Shown here: positions 35,501 through 41,002 of the stretch, one piece after another
Numbering within the stretch: position 1 is the stretch's first letter
Layout of the letters: each line of letters starts with the position of its first letter
Assembly (NCBI RefSeq): GCF_049243985.1
Contig: NC_135369.1
Span: 19,618,533 to 19,682,532 of the forward strand
From: Paroedura picta
Lineage: Eukaryota; Chordata; Lepidosauria; Squamata; Gekkonidae
Direction: 5' to 3'
DNA length: 64,000 nt
Position numbers and translations under genes: made by a program
The notes under the pieces: model-generated
What the model saw: the letters and a program-made list of their open reading frames with translations, nothing else
Told to the model about the DNA's origin: nothing
Databases searched by the model: none

Positions 35501-38416
35501 CAATGCAGCTTATGCCTTTCGTGTCATCTCCAAAGGCAATTTTCCGCACTCCTTTAACAGATAGTAAAACTTTTCTTGGTGAAATGTATTTCTGATTTTT
35601 AATTTTGGGAGGAAAAGAGTCGTCTTTCAGCTGCTAGGCAATGTTGCAGCTTCCAAACCCTTGCCTGGAATATTCGCTTGTGATGTGAAAAAAAAATCAT
35701 TCAGTACCACAAAAGGGTAGCCTGGGATAATCTTTAACCCACAGCATCGTTTTGGTTAAAGAGCTGAGACCAAAACACACGTCTAAGGCAGGGGTAGTCA
35801 ACCTGTCGTTCTCCAGATGTCCACGGACTACAATTACCATGAGCCTCTGTGAGCATTTGCTGGCAGGGGCTCATGGGAATTGTAGTCTGTGGACATCTGG
35901 AGGACCACAGGTTGACTACCCCTGCTTTAAGGCTCTTGTCATTCTTCTGCAACATGGCTACCTCTTTGGATCACGAATGTTTTTCCAAACCTCTTGCCAC
36001 CTAGTTCAGCACAGTGTTTTGTTGTCATCGCTCTGTGTGACTCATTTTGTTTTCATGCCAATTTCTATTGACTTACACTGCATGTCGTCTCCTGCAGGCA
36101 TAAGTTGCAAATGAAAAATGTGCTATGCGAGTACGTAATGCAAACCTAAACAGGCAATGCTGCAAACTGAAGCACTGAGGCTGCTACCAAAACATACAAA
36201 TAGGGAATGTTTGCTCGGCCCTGTTTGGAGTTCTTAGTACACTGGGCCCTTTTCTGCACAGTCAGCTTACTCCTGATTTTCTTGAGTTGATCTACAAGCA
36301 GTGGAATCGGTTAGAGCCCTCCCTGTGCATCTTCACAGTAGTGAAATCCATTTCTTTTCTTTGACATGTGGCTCAAATAATGAGGATTTTCAAGAGAGGG
36401 TACTGCTGTCACTGACTTACTTGTCAGTGGTGCTATACCAGCATCCTCCTTGATTTTTTCAAAAGGACCTAAAATATCCATATCGTACCATAGTATTGTA
36501 ATAATAGTTTAAACATGGTGTAGTGGTTAAGAGCAGCAGCTTCTAATCTGGCGAGCTGGGTTTGATTCCCCACTCCACCCCATGCTGCCAGATGGGTGAC
36601 CTTGGGCCAGTCACAGTCCAGTTAGAGCTGTTCTCGCAGAGCAGTTCTGTCAGGGCTCTCTCATCCTCATTTATCTCACAAGGATTCAGTTGTGGGGGGA
36701 GGAAGGGAAGGCGATTGTCAGGTGCTTTGAGACTCCTTCCGGCAGGGTATAAAAAATAACTCTTCTTCTGAATTCCCAGATTTCTTTGAGGGAAAAAAGT
36801 CTCTATGTGAGGGTAGGTGCCAGAGAGTTTTTAAAAAATGAGAATTGGGAGAAGCTGCTCAAACTATCCTTACAATGCTACAGTGAGATATGGATATTTT
36901 AGTGCTAGTGAAAAATAAAAACTGAAATCACTTGTCTTCCCGTATAGAGAGCCAGCTTGGTATAGTGGTTAGGAGCACCAGCTTCTAATCCATCAAGCCA
37001 GGTTGGATTCCCAGCTCCTTCACATGCAGCCAGCTTGGGTGACCTTTGTCTAGTCACAGTCCTGATAGGACTGTTTTGTGAGAACAGCACTATCAGAGCT
37101 CTCTCACCCCTGCCTACCTCACGGGTGTCTGTTGTGGGGAGAGGAAAGGGAAGGCGACTGTAAGCCGCTTTGAGATTCCTTCGGGTAGAGAAAAGCGGCA
37201 TAAAATAACAAAACTCTTCTTCTTCTTCCAAGCGGCAGGGGTGAGGGAGTTGTTTGACAGTGGTGACTGTCCAGTCATTGAAAGGTGATCTGGAGGTGGG
37301 TGAGGACAAAAAAATGATAGAAACGCTATGCAGAAGGAAAAATCCAATTCAGTAGCGGCTTCCAGAAAACCACCAGGGTAGATGTGATGATAAAAGAACC
37401 AGGAAAAAACACAGCAGGAAATAACTGGAAAAAAAGAAATGAAAATTAAAGACACAAAAATGCATGTGGAAATCAAGGGATAAACTGAAGCAGTATGAAG
37501 CCAGAACTGACAGCAAAACCCATGTGGGAAAGCCCTCTCTTGCCACTGGGGAAGGGCTGCCGTTTGATGCATGATGCGCTGTGTGAATGGAGCCAGTGCA
37601 GAGCATTCTTGTCTTCGGTTGTATTCTCCTGTGCTGGCACTGGCTGTATTCAGGACTGAGATCTGAAGTTGCCTGATTGCAGCCCAGATTTCTGGTCCAT
37701 CTCCTTCTGCTTATTAGATGAAGAAGAGTTTTTATACCCTGCTTTTCACCACCCAAAGGAGTCAGTGGCTTATAATTGTCTTCCCTTCTTCTCCCCACCA
37801 CAAACAGCCTGTGAGGTACAGTAGGTGGGGCTGAGAGAGCTCTGACAGAACTGCTGTGTGAGAACATGTCTAACAGGACTGTGACTAGCCCAAGGTCACC
37901 TAGCTGGCTGCATGTGGAAGAGCAGAGCACCAAACATGGCTCTCCACTGCCCCCTCTTCCCTCTTGGGAGTCTTAGTGGGGGTTATGGATTGTAGTTTCA
38001 TTGTTTTTTCCACCATATCTTTTTTTTTAATTGTACTTATGGATTATTGTTTTCTGTCTGGGGTTTTAATGGAAGTTTTATAGGGGATTTTAATTCAGAC
38101 CTTGTAACCCGCCACGAGCCATTTTGGAGTGGCGGGTAATAAATTGAAATAATAATAATAACAACAAAAACAACAAGCTGCCACTCGTAACCAGGTTGGC
38201 TCTCCTCTTGCATTTTATTTCCAGCACAAGGCAATTCTTAGCATGTTTCTCCATCTCTCTCCTCTCCAGCTACTCTTCCACTGCGAAAAGGACCATCTGA
38301 AACTGGCCCTGAATGGGGCACCACTTGGACAGAGATACCTCCCTCTGCCACCTGCTGAACCCATCACAGAGTTGGCAGTCGAAGGAGATGCCACAATTTA
38401 CAGTGTCCTGTGCTGA
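8509..38416 (+). CDS. LGALS12: Galectin-12, nine coding exons
   Basis: Galectin-12 is a two-domain galectin of the cytosol and lipid droplets, known in mammals mainly from adipocytes and myeloid cells. The exons are 8509-8565, 17251-17339, 18354-18564, 27155-27274, 29628-29666, 30671-30697, 30795-30883, 35239-35401 and 38270-38416. All have AG/GT borders and matching phases and give about 313 residues (human about 336). Two exons are exactly 89 nt, the standard galectin exon length, one opening each domain. The N-domain keeps HFNPR, V-x-C-N, W and E of the sugar site, with Lys where Arg is usual. The C-domain lacks the canonical H-N-R set, as in mammalian galectin-12. The linker between the domains is short and comes from two small exons. 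The match rests on remembered family sequence, for example ILQAPVFYP against human ILQPPVFHP, and [15 protein letters not shown]. No AATAAA was seen in the 600 bases after the stop codon. Confidence 0.95.
8566..9673. other. LGALS12 intron 1, first part: nothing recognised
   Basis: Directly follows exon 1. No repeat family or ORF of note is recognised. First introns often hold regulatory sequence but no specific site is supported. Confidence 0.4.
9674..9842 (-). mobile_element. Bov-B LINE 3' end fragment
   Basis: On the minus strand it encodes [20 protein letters not shown], the same C-terminal segment as the Bov-B copy at 19 kb, with a gttgttgtt end. Confidence 0.9.
9843..9860 (+). repeat. 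CA microsatellite
   Basis: A short run of about nine CA units next to the Bov-B fragment. Confidence 0.9.
9861..10563. other. LGALS12 intron 1: nothing recognised
   Basis: Unassigned intronic sequence; overlapping short frames of 60-94 codons look like chance. Confidence 0.4.
10564..10691. mobile_element. Palindromic hAT MITE with internal 11-bp triplication
   Basis: gccagactgtggctctccag is mirrored by ctggagagccacagtctggc. The centre holds caattcccata three times. gtctaagt and gtctaatg flank it. Confidence 0.85.
10733..10962. repeat. ~200-bp interspersed repeat copies, overlapping
   Basis: gagttgccagatccc and gaattgccagctcccagc starts, closing cccacttgaaggttggcatc; two partly joined copies. 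Confidence 0.6.
11300..11490 (-). mobile_element. Old MIR-like/CORE-type SINE
   Basis: cctcacaacaaccctgcaag, ggtaggttgggctg and caagtcaccatcaaggctc match the general MIR-type SINE layout on the minus strand. Diverged. Confidence 0.5.
11627..12022. mobile_element. SPIN-type hAT element with perfect 8-bp target duplication
   Basis: The left end, cagtgcttctcaaccttcct then aatgccgtgaccctttaata, and the right end, cacagattgagaactgctg, match SPIN (Space Invader) ends. ctttagag flanks it at 11619-11626 and 12023-12030. It has no transposase frame, so it is non-autonomous. Confidence 0.88.
12031..12464. other. LGALS12 intron 1: nothing recognised
   Basis: No feature supported. Confidence 0.4.
12465..12520 (+). 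repeat. 20-bp tandem repeat, 2.8 copies
   Basis: tcttatcattcccagatact is repeated head to tail without change. Confidence 0.9.
12693..12945 (-). mobile_element. tRNA-derived SINE, full length
   Basis: From the tail (gaagaagaagagttggttct) to the complement of the tRNA-like head (cctaaccactacaccaactg). Confidence 0.88.
13085..13323 (+). mobile_element. tRNA-derived SINE
   Basis: Head gtggtggtgaagagcagcgg, core cacagggtgtctgttgtggg, tail ctccttcgggtagtgaaaag. Confidence 0.85.
13450..13757. repeat. ~200-bp interspersed repeat, split by another insertion
   Basis: ggggttgccagctctgggcc start and accacctggaggttggcagc end. The middle (13539-13650) holds a foreign piece with a cattta repeat and ctcgcggcggtttacaaaat. 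Confidence 0.65.
14160..14385. repeat. ~200-bp interspersed repeat, near full
   Basis: ggcaatgactggagatctcc start, ctccaggcaacagagatcag centre and cctggagctagcaatcct end. Confidence 0.65.
14386..15600. other. LGALS12 intron 1: GT repeat at 15085-15104, otherwise nothing recognised
   Basis: A GT microsatellite and a direct repeat of aactagatccctcagg near 14796-14828 are visible. No gene signal. Confidence 0.45.
15605..15735 (+). mobile_element. CR1 LINE fragment
   Basis: ctcagtggaacaggcttcct, tgggaggtggtagggctgtc and tttttaagcaaaggctaggt match the CR1 3' region seen at 33 kb. Confidence 0.75.
15868..16437 (+). mobile_element. ~570-bp unnamed dispersed element ('ctgcac' ends)
   Basis: Runs from gtgtaaactgcacggagctt to aagtgcagattctgcc. 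A copy in the opposite orientation lies at 52583-53102 and a broken one at 54.6-55.5 kb. No coding capacity. The ends share an inverted tgcac motif, so it is possibly a non-autonomous DNA transposon. Confidence 0.6.
16447..16535. repeat. ~200-bp interspersed repeat fragment
   Basis: ggagggtggaacccactgag through ctagcctcgatctggcaacc. Confidence 0.55.
16560..16690 (-). mobile_element. tRNA-derived SINE, head part
   Basis: The complement of the head, ctgctcttaaccattacacc, and agccagctgcatgtgaagga. Confidence 0.75.
16830..17087 (+). mobile_element. tRNA-derived SINE, full length
   Basis: Head gcttggtgtggtggtttata to tail aagaaccaactcttcttctt. Confidence 0.87.
17088..17222 (+). mobile_element. 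tRNA-derived SINE, 3' half, tandem to previous
   Basis: Repeats core and tail only. It ends 28 bases before LGALS12 exon 2. Confidence 0.8.
17251..17339 (+). CDS. LGALS12: LGALS12 coding exon 2 (89 nt)
   Basis: The acceptor is tctgtttcag and the donor is gtaagt. It begins [15 protein letters not shown] and opens the N-terminal galectin domain. It starts in phase 0 and leaves two bases (AG) for a split Arg codon completed by exon 3. Confidence 0.93.
17667..17752 (+). repeat. 'gagccctgctggatc' interspersed repeat fragment
   Basis: aagagccctgctggatcctg and ccacctagtccagcaccctt also occur, with changes, near 31.3, 33.3 and 57.3 kb. Confidence 0.65.
18157..18219 (+). repeat. GGAT microsatellite in LGALS12 intron 2
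   Basis: About 15 units of ggat, 135 bases before exon 3. Confidence 0.97.
18354..18564 (+). CDS. LGALS12: LGALS12 coding exon 3 (N-domain core)
   Basis: This 211-nt exon carries the sugar-binding strand of galectin domain 1. IHFNPRF is followed by HVICN and WMEET. H, N, R, V, N, W and E of the galectin signature are present, and the last Arg is Lys. The acceptor is ccttgttccag and the donor is gtcaga. Confidence 0.95.
18805..18890 (-). mobile_element. CR1 LINE 3' fragment
   Basis: ccatggagttggaagggggc and ccttgctcaatgaaggatca, diverged. Confidence 0.65.
18935..19151 (+). mobile_element. tRNA-derived SINE, joined to Bov-B
   Basis: Head ggtggttaagagtggcagct through ttgctctgagact. It stops where the Bov-B sequence begins. 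Confidence 0.83.
19152..19965 (+). mobile_element. Bov-B (RTE) LINE, 5'-truncated, RT C-terminal frame open
   Basis: About 265 codons stay open from [15 protein letters not shown] (the YADD catalytic box) through [30 protein letters not shown] and [20 protein letters not shown] to [14 protein letters not shown] and [13 protein letters not shown]. This is the reverse-transcriptase palm/thumb and C-terminal end of Bov-B, with 3' acaacaa. The N-terminal endonuclease and first half of the RT are missing (5' truncation is usual for LINEs). The long open frame suggests recent insertion. It lies in LGALS12 intron 3. Confidence 0.93.
19966..20363. other. LGALS12 intron 3: nothing recognised
   Basis: No family or gene supported. 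Confidence 0.4.
20364..20412 (+). repeat. ~22-bp tandem duplication
   Basis: gctcaggtgtgcctagactt occurs twice, separated by a few bases. Confidence 0.85.
20498..20662 (-). mobile_element. tRNA-derived SINE, truncated, with GAA run
   Basis: A GAA microsatellite (20498-20533) runs into tail and core only. The next full copy follows directly. Confidence 0.83.
20663..20945 (-). mobile_element. tRNA-derived SINE, full length
   Basis: Tail, core and complete head (cctaaccactacaccaaact), in tandem with the previous copy. Confidence 0.88.
21331..21608 (-). mobile_element. Sauria SINE, near full length
   Basis: Minus-strand copy from aaaggcaaaggtatcccctg to ttaccactctgcgccac, with gggtgacgccctctagcgtt and gcaagcaccaggtcatgtct. 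Sauria SINEs are restricted to squamates. Confidence 0.93.
21609..22876. other. LGALS12 intron 3: AT-rich, nothing firmly recognised
   Basis: 22.25-22.87 kb is AT-rich with a tataaata box near 22828, which faintly resembles LTR sequence, but no flanking duplication was found. Confidence 0.35.
22877..22996. mobile_element. Palindromic hAT MITE
   Basis: taggggtagtcaaactgcgg and its complement enclose a palindrome centred on gcccctgccagctcat. No clean 8-bp duplication. Confidence 0.87.
22997..23749. other. LGALS12 intron 3: nothing recognised
   Basis: Short frames only. Confidence 0.35.
23750..23872. mobile_element. Short inverted-repeat element (~120 bp)
   Basis: gggcctattctgcacac opens and gtgtgcagaaggggccc closes. 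Inside, gattttcctgttctgcacag is followed by the reverse pairing gaaaatc. It is a MITE-like foldback. Confidence 0.6.
23907..24806. mobile_element. ~900-bp inverted-repeat element with 17-bp flanking repeat
   Basis: gggccatttcccacggc at the left is mirrored by gccgtgggaaatgccc at the right. cagagtattcttttgga occurs at 23884-23900 and 24807-24823. The interior is CpG-rich with no coding frame. The family is not recognised. Confidence 0.65.
25205..25655 (+). mobile_element. CR1 LINE 3' part
   Basis: Plus-strand CR1 tail: [20 protein letters not shown] is encoded at the end of the RT reading frame, followed by gggggttggactagatggcc and ccatgattctt. Confidence 0.9.
25975..26290 (+). mobile_element. 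Old Bov-B/RTE reverse-transcriptase fragment
   Basis: Reads [20 protein letters not shown] then [11 protein letters not shown], aligning with [20 protein letters not shown] in the younger copy at 19 kb. Frames are broken and the YADD box reads YADN. Confidence 0.8.
26291..26400. repeat. ~105-bp dispersed repeat, hAT-like end
   Basis: cacaccacttctgaggtttc, ttgaagcctgaagaa and ggttgagaaagg recur at 57081-57192. Confidence 0.6.
26572..26735 (-). mobile_element. 5S rRNA-derived (5S-Sauria type) SINE
   Basis: On the minus strand caagcagggctagcctggtg, aatgcttggatggg and ggcaggcaatagcaaaccac follow the 5S internal promoter and the known 5S-SINE body. Confidence 0.82.
26761..27101. mobile_element. 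Solo LTR (fossil)
   Basis: A 341-base unit begins TG and ends CA, is flanked by cttcc at 26756-26760 and 27102-27106, and has an aataaa signal in its right third. No internal retroviral or retrotransposon region is present, as after LTR-LTR recombination. A 5-bp duplication fits several LTR families; none is assigned. It lies 53 bases upstream of LGALS12 exon 4. Confidence 0.65.
27155..27274 (+). CDS. LGALS12: LGALS12 coding exon 4
   Basis: Forty codons in phase 0 close galectin domain 1 ([18 protein letters not shown]... [10 protein letters not shown]). The acceptor is tccttccttag and the donor gtacgg. A solo LTR ends 53 bases upstream. Confidence 0.94.
27440..27865. repeat. ~200-bp interspersed repeat split by an AT-rich insertion
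   Basis: gggttgccaggactgggaat-like start and ccacctggaggttggcatcc end. The middle (about 27610-27810) carries ctagaccgccgctcccagcg and an A-rich run typical of a LINE 3' end. Confidence 0.65.
28285..28400. repeat. ~200-bp interspersed repeat fragment
   Basis: cttgccaactctggattggg then ccaggagatttggggggtgt. Confidence 0.55.
28401..28892. other. LGALS12 intron 4: nothing recognised
   Basis: Includes an AT-rich part at 28560-28760. No gene signal. Confidence 0.35.
28893..29173. mobile_element. hAT element, GC-rich interior
   Basis: caggggttctcgaacttggg opens and aaaggttgagaaccgctg closes. The flanks cttgaagg and ctctaagg agree in 6 of 8 bases. Three overlapping frames here are chance products of GC content. 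Confidence 0.75.
29330..29490. repeat. ~200-bp interspersed repeat fragment
   Basis: ccagccattttctccagggg and ctggacatctccaggtgcta. Confidence 0.55.
29628..29666 (+). CDS. LGALS12: LGALS12 coding exon 5 (linker)
   Basis: Thirteen codons, [13 protein letters not shown], correspond to human PFVEGSREYPAGHP. Both borders are consensus (ttggcag / gtgagt) and phase 0. Confidence 0.88.
30158..30415 (+). mobile_element. tRNA-derived SINE, full length
   Basis: Head agccagtgtggtttagtgat to tail agtataaaagccagctcttc. Confidence 0.87.
30671..30697 (+). CDS. LGALS12: LGALS12 coding exon 6 (linker, 27 nt)
   Basis: Nine codons, PLHLNSPNL, lie between cttcctgcag and gtgagt and align with human FLLMSPRLE. 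The small size matches the family's linker exons. Confidence 0.85.
30795..30883 (+). CDS. LGALS12: LGALS12 coding exon 7 (89 nt)
   Basis: This second 89-nt galectin exon opens the C-terminal domain ([20 protein letters not shown]). It ends in phase 2 (GA), completed to Glu by exon 8. Confidence 0.93.
31017..31263 (+). mobile_element. CR1 LINE 3' part (holds the empty site of the SPIN target)
   Basis: Ends gggggttggactagatgacc and ccacctctatgattcta. It contains cttgcatgcccagggaaatg uninterrupted, the site split by SPIN in the related copy at 56.3 kb. Confidence 0.87.
31364..31475. mobile_element. Palindromic hAT MITE
   Basis: caggggtagtcaaactgcgg to gcagtttgactacccctg, with gtctaggg at 31356-31363 and 31476-31483. 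Confidence 0.92.
31484..31708. mobile_element. Second hAT element sharing the MITE's target duplication
   Basis: cagtggtccccaacctgtgg to agttggggaccactg, with gtctaggg at 31476-31483 and again at 31709-31716. The GC-rich interior has an internal inverted repeat (cccaggccgcaagcttgcgg). No transposase. Confidence 0.9.
31717..31878 (+). repeat. 'ctgaga ccttctcctgatgtt' interspersed repeat
   Basis: gaggctgagaccttctcctg and agtcaccatggctac recur at 33358-33460. It is the same family as 17.7 and 57.3 kb. Confidence 0.65.
31880..32155 (+). mobile_element. tRNA-derived SINE
   Basis: agccagcacagtgcaatggt head; cacagggtgtctgttgtggg core; a poly(A) run before the cttcttctt tail. Confidence 0.85.
32270..32345 (-). 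repeat. Penelope-like terminal repeat fragment
   Basis: tttaagaccaaccaagattt and catgagctttcgagtgcatt match the terminal sequences flanking the Penelope-like element near 3-4 kb and a piece at 54.9 kb. Confidence 0.45.
32346..32575 (+). mobile_element. Second tRNA-derived SINE family
   Basis: gtgactcagttgtagagcct and caggctcagttcccagcgtc give a tRNA A/B box pattern. It ends ggataaggctgcttcatgta. Distinct from the common SINE. Confidence 0.75.
32870..33262 (+). mobile_element. CR1 LINE 3' part
   Basis: Encodes [20 protein letters not shown] and ends gggggttggactagatgacc and aactctatgattctatga. Confidence 0.88.
33263..33545 (+). repeat. 'gagcccttctggatcag' interspersed repeat
   Basis: Longest copy of the family, with gtccatctaggcccacttcc, ctgagaccttctcctgatgt and caccatggctaatagatctg. 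Confidence 0.65.
33627..33760. mobile_element. Palindromic hAT MITE, diverged
   Basis: caggggtgaccaaactg and catggtttggccacccctg enclose the foldback arms. Confidence 0.8.
33769..33892. mobile_element. Palindromic hAT MITE, second adjacent copy
   Basis: caggggtagtcaaactgcgg to ccacagtttgactacccctg. The flanks ccataggg and tcatacag agree only partly. Confidence 0.85.
33979..34102 (-). mobile_element. Sauria SINE, 3' half
   Basis: aaaggtatcccctgtgcaag, gcactgagtcatgtctgacc and ggtttgccagtgccttcccc. Confidence 0.9.
34105..35110 (-). mobile_element. CR1 LINE, longest copy (~1 kb)
   Basis: Antisense CR1: gattctctatgattctattc and agtcatctagtccaaccctc begin it. Further on, the minus strand encodes [20 protein letters not shown] and [18 protein letters not shown], the RT end region. 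Frames are broken. It lies between LGALS12 exons 7 and 8. Confidence 0.9.
35239..35401 (+). CDS. LGALS12: LGALS12 coding exon 8 (C-domain core)
   Basis: The 163-nt exon reads [20 protein letters not shown] through [10 protein letters not shown], aligning with human FLFYPQRFFE. The H-N-R sugar contacts are absent, as in the mammalian C-domain. Confidence 0.94.
35789..35924. mobile_element. Palindromic hAT MITE
   Basis: caggggtagtcaacctgtcg to caggttgactacccctg; flanks gtctaagg and ctttaagg. Confidence 0.87.
35925..36507. other. LGALS12 intron 8: nothing firmly recognised
   Basis: A gggcccttttctgcacag motif near 36246 resembles the end of the small element at 23.75 kb. Confidence 0.35.
36508..36772 (+). 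mobile_element. tRNA-derived SINE
   Basis: Head tggtgtagtggttaagagca to tail gtataaaaaataactcttct. Confidence 0.86.
36945..37232 (+). mobile_element. tRNA-derived SINE, full length
   Basis: Head gagccagcttggtatagtgg to tail aaactcttcttcttcttcc. Confidence 0.88.
37233..37720. other. LGALS12 intron 8: nothing recognised
   Basis: Long minus-strand frames (152 and 194 codons) span this and the following SINE. They include SINE-derived residues and show no domain. Confidence 0.4.
37722..37945 (-). mobile_element. tRNA-derived SINE
   Basis: Tail gaagagtttttataccctgc, core caccacaaacagcctgtgag, segment agctggctgcatgtggaaga. Confidence 0.83.
37985..38172 (+). mobile_element. L2-type LINE 3' end
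   Basis: gttttaatggaagttttata, ttggagtggcgggtaataaa and (aat)n match the 3' ends at 40.0, 45.8 and 57.9 kb. It stops about 100 bases before LGALS12 exon 9. Confidence 0.65.
38270..38416 (+). CDS. LGALS12: LGALS12 coding exon 9 and stop
   Basis: The last 48 codons contain [11 protein letters not shown] (human LKLALNGQGLG) and end IYSVLC before TGA. The acceptor is cctctccag. Confidence 0.94.
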   Translation, partial: LLFHCEKDHLKLALNGAPLGQRYLPLPPAEPITELAVEGDATIYSVLC

Positions 38417-39169
38417 ATTTGCCCCAGTCTGTTCCGGTTCCATTCCTGTTCTTCCAAGGCTGAAGTTGAGCTATGTATCTACAGGTGGTTTTCCTGGCCT
38501 GCCTTTGAACATAGCAAATATTGGAACACGCCCAAGGTTCCCTGCACTTAGAAAGCTAGTGTGGCAGGCAAAATGATAGGCTGGAAACTTTATTCCTAAC
38601 TTTCTAAGGGAAAGGGACTTTATGAGCTTTCTCAATGGAATGGTCCTCTTATTCTCTCTGTGAACAAGAACAGGGTACTTTGCCTGCGTTTTTGCTGAAC
38701 TCTGATTGCCTGTCACAAAAGATCCTTGGGCCTTGAGCCTGTGGTGCTTTGTCCATCTTCCAATGAAACTGCACAGCTTGTTTGTATCTTGTGACTCTAA
38801 ACTATGGCCTAAAAAATGGACAGTGGGTTTCACTTAAGTTCCCTCTGCCACCTTGGACTGGCCAGCAAAGCACACCGAAACCTGCATGACCTTTTTCCCC
38901 CACATATTCCCCACACCCGCACTGCAGCTGCAGGGGACTGCTCCGATAAGGCCTTCTGCCCCCAGCGGTTTCTCACACAAAAACCTGCTTAGGAGGAGGA
39001 GTTATTACAACAAGTTTGCATACACACAGAGGAGCAAAATCTGCAAAATCACCCCCCCCCCCATGTAGTTTTCATGCAAGAAAATGCTGGAGGAGGGGAA
39101 CATCTCTGTGTACCGATCACCCACTCTCCCTCCAGATTCCCTGCCAGGCCTGCTGGAGAAGGTGGCTGC
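38417..39169 (+). other. Region after LGALS12 stop; 3' UTR extent unclear
   Basis: No AATAAA was found in the first 600 bases, so the transcript end cannot be placed. No repeat is recognised in the first 500 bases. Confidence 0.4.
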
Positions 39170-40072
39170 TTGGACGTTGCAGTACCCGAAGCTTTTGGTT
39201 TCTGGGGAAGGTAGTAGAGCGGGCTGTGGCGGACCAACTCCTAATATTCTTGAAAGAAACTTTGGCCCTTGACCCATACCAGTCTGACTTCCATCCTGGC
39301 AACGGGATCGACACCATGCTGGTTGCCCTGATGATATCCGGTGCCAGATGGATTAGGGTGGTTCCACCATCCTCGTGCTTTTAGATCTGTCGGCTGCATT
39401 TGATGTGGTTGACCATGAGCTATTGGTACACTGCCTTTCCAGAGCTGGAATAAGGGGGACTGCGCTTCAGTGGCTAGTCTCCTTTCTCTGGAACTGGACG
39501 CAGAGGGTTGCAGTGGGGGAGGATTTGTCGGACCCTTATGAACTCCCTTGTGGGGCCAACTTTCCTGCAGGACCACTTGGTTGCTTATGCCCCCCACAGA
39601 GCACTTTGCTCTGTGGGTATGAATCTGCTGGTTGTCCCGGGCCCATGGGATGTTCAATTGGCCTCGACCTGGGCCAGGGCCTTTTCAGTCCTGGCCCCTA
39701 CCTGGTGGAATGAACTCCCGGAAGAGCTGAGGGCCCTGCTGGACCTGCCAGTTTTCCACAGGGCCTGCAAGATGAAGCTCTTCTGTCAGGTGTATGGTTG
39801 AGGGCAGTCACCCGGTAGTCCAACTGAGGATCCCCTCCAATACCAGATTAGATCTGCTCCCACTCTCACTGAAAGTCATCTCGCCCACTAGGCTGAACAG
39901 GGGGGGGGATGGGATCGGAGTTGTGACCACGGCTGCCTTTGTGGTGGAATGTTAAGCTGGGAAGATTTTATTGGGGGTTTTACTGTGTTTTGATGTTTTT
40001 ATGATGTAAACCACCGCAAGTCCATTTGGGGAGCGGTGGCCTATAAATCAAATAATAAATAAATTAGAGGAA
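39170..40072 (+). mobile_element. L2/CR1-clade LINE, internally deleted
   Basis: The RT motif LLDLSAAFDVVDHELLVHCL followed by AGIRGTALQWLVSFL is the catalytic AFDxVDH block. After a gap the C-terminal end reads WNELPEELRALLDLPVFHRA. The 3' UTR ends gcggtggcctataaatcaaa and (aata)n. The frame is broken and the central RT is missing. Confidence 0.87.
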
Positions 40073-40106
40073 CCCCTCCAACAGCCCTAACTTATACACT
40101 ATACAG

Positions 40107-40341
40107 CAGTGGTCACCAACCCCTGGTCCAGAGACCGGGACCGGTCCGTAGATTAGTCGGTACTGGGCCGTGGCTCCTCCTCGTCCTCCTCCCTGGCTGC
40201 TGCCTCGGGGGAAAGCTAGTGGAGCCAGCGGCTCAGGCGGCAGCGCCGATGTCCCTCAGCAAAAGACTACCCCCCCATGGGCCTCAGTAAAATGGTCAAG
40301 CATTGACCAGTCCCCGGTGATAAAAAGGTTGAGGACCACTG
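40107..40341. mobile_element. hAT element with perfect 8-bp target duplication
   Basis: cagtggtcaccaacccctgg to aaaaggttgaggaccactg, with ctatacag at 40099-40106 and 40342-40349. Confidence 0.9.
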
Positions 40342-40670
40342 CTATACAGCACAATAAATCTTCCTGCAAGGGCACTTTATTGGTAAATTTCAGCTTAAAC
40401 TGACCGGCAGTTGGGATCTAGCCACGCATTACAATCCTGTCTCATACCTCAAGTTTGGTCCTTGGCAGGTCTACAGACACAGCAGCTGCAATAGCAAGAG
40501 ACCTCCAGGCCCAAACTGGAGATTGGCAAGTCTACTTGCTGGCAAGGAAGGCAGTTTCCCAGATGGCTTCAGCTCATAAAGACCAGGGAGCGCAACTAGA
40601 AAACCGCCCCAGATCTCTGGTAAGGAGCTTCTCTCGGCTCAGCTGTGTGCTCAGGCAGGGTGTGTCTGGA

Positions 40671-40708
40671 CAGGTGTGGCCAGGTGTTAGCACAGGTGTG
40701 GCCAGGTG
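40671..40708 (+). promoter_or_regulatory. Cluster of four CAGGTG E-boxes before CST6-like start
   Basis: CAGGTG occurs at 40671, 40681, 40693 and 40703, a 22-base unit present twice, about 85-120 bases before the ATG. CAGGTG is the E2-box class bound by Snail/ZEB and E-protein factors. Regulation by them is inference. Confidence 0.45.
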
Positions 40709-40792
40709 TCCCAGAGGTGTCGGCCAGGCTCTGTACCTTTCCTTCTCCTTTCTGCCTTCTGAGCCACAGCAAGGCACAGTCCAGCCACCACG

Positions 40793-41002
40793 ATGGTAGC
40801 CAACTTCGTTCTCCTTCTTCTGTCTCTGCTGCCGGAGGCCATCGTCCCTCAAGCCGAACAGCTAGATGGGGGCTTAATGGAACAACCGGTTTCCAATCCG
40901 GAAGTGCAGAACGCGGCCCGTTTTGCCATCCAAGCCTACAACAAAGCTGACAACAGCCTGTTTTACAACCGAGAAGTCAAGCTGATGCGGGCCCAGACCC
41001 AG
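40793..41002 (+). CDS. CST6: CST6-like exon 1
   Basis: Seventy codons from ATG to RAQTQ, donor gttagg. It encodes the signal peptide, the N-terminal Gly region and the long helix (AARFAIQAYNKADNS). Confidence 0.92.

Noticed and set aside
37114-37933. Minus-strand frames of 152 and 194 codons
   Set aside because: They run through two SINE copies and contain SINE-derived residues (FPLPTTDT and similar), with no domain.
39375-39713. Host gene with a DLSAAFD motif
   Set aside because: The motif and the C-terminal WNELPEEL end are LINE reverse transcriptase, not a host enzyme.
40671-40708. CRISPR-like short repeats
   Set aside because: Vertebrate genome, four hexamers with no spacers; better read as an E-box cluster. 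No CRISPR array is present anywhere.
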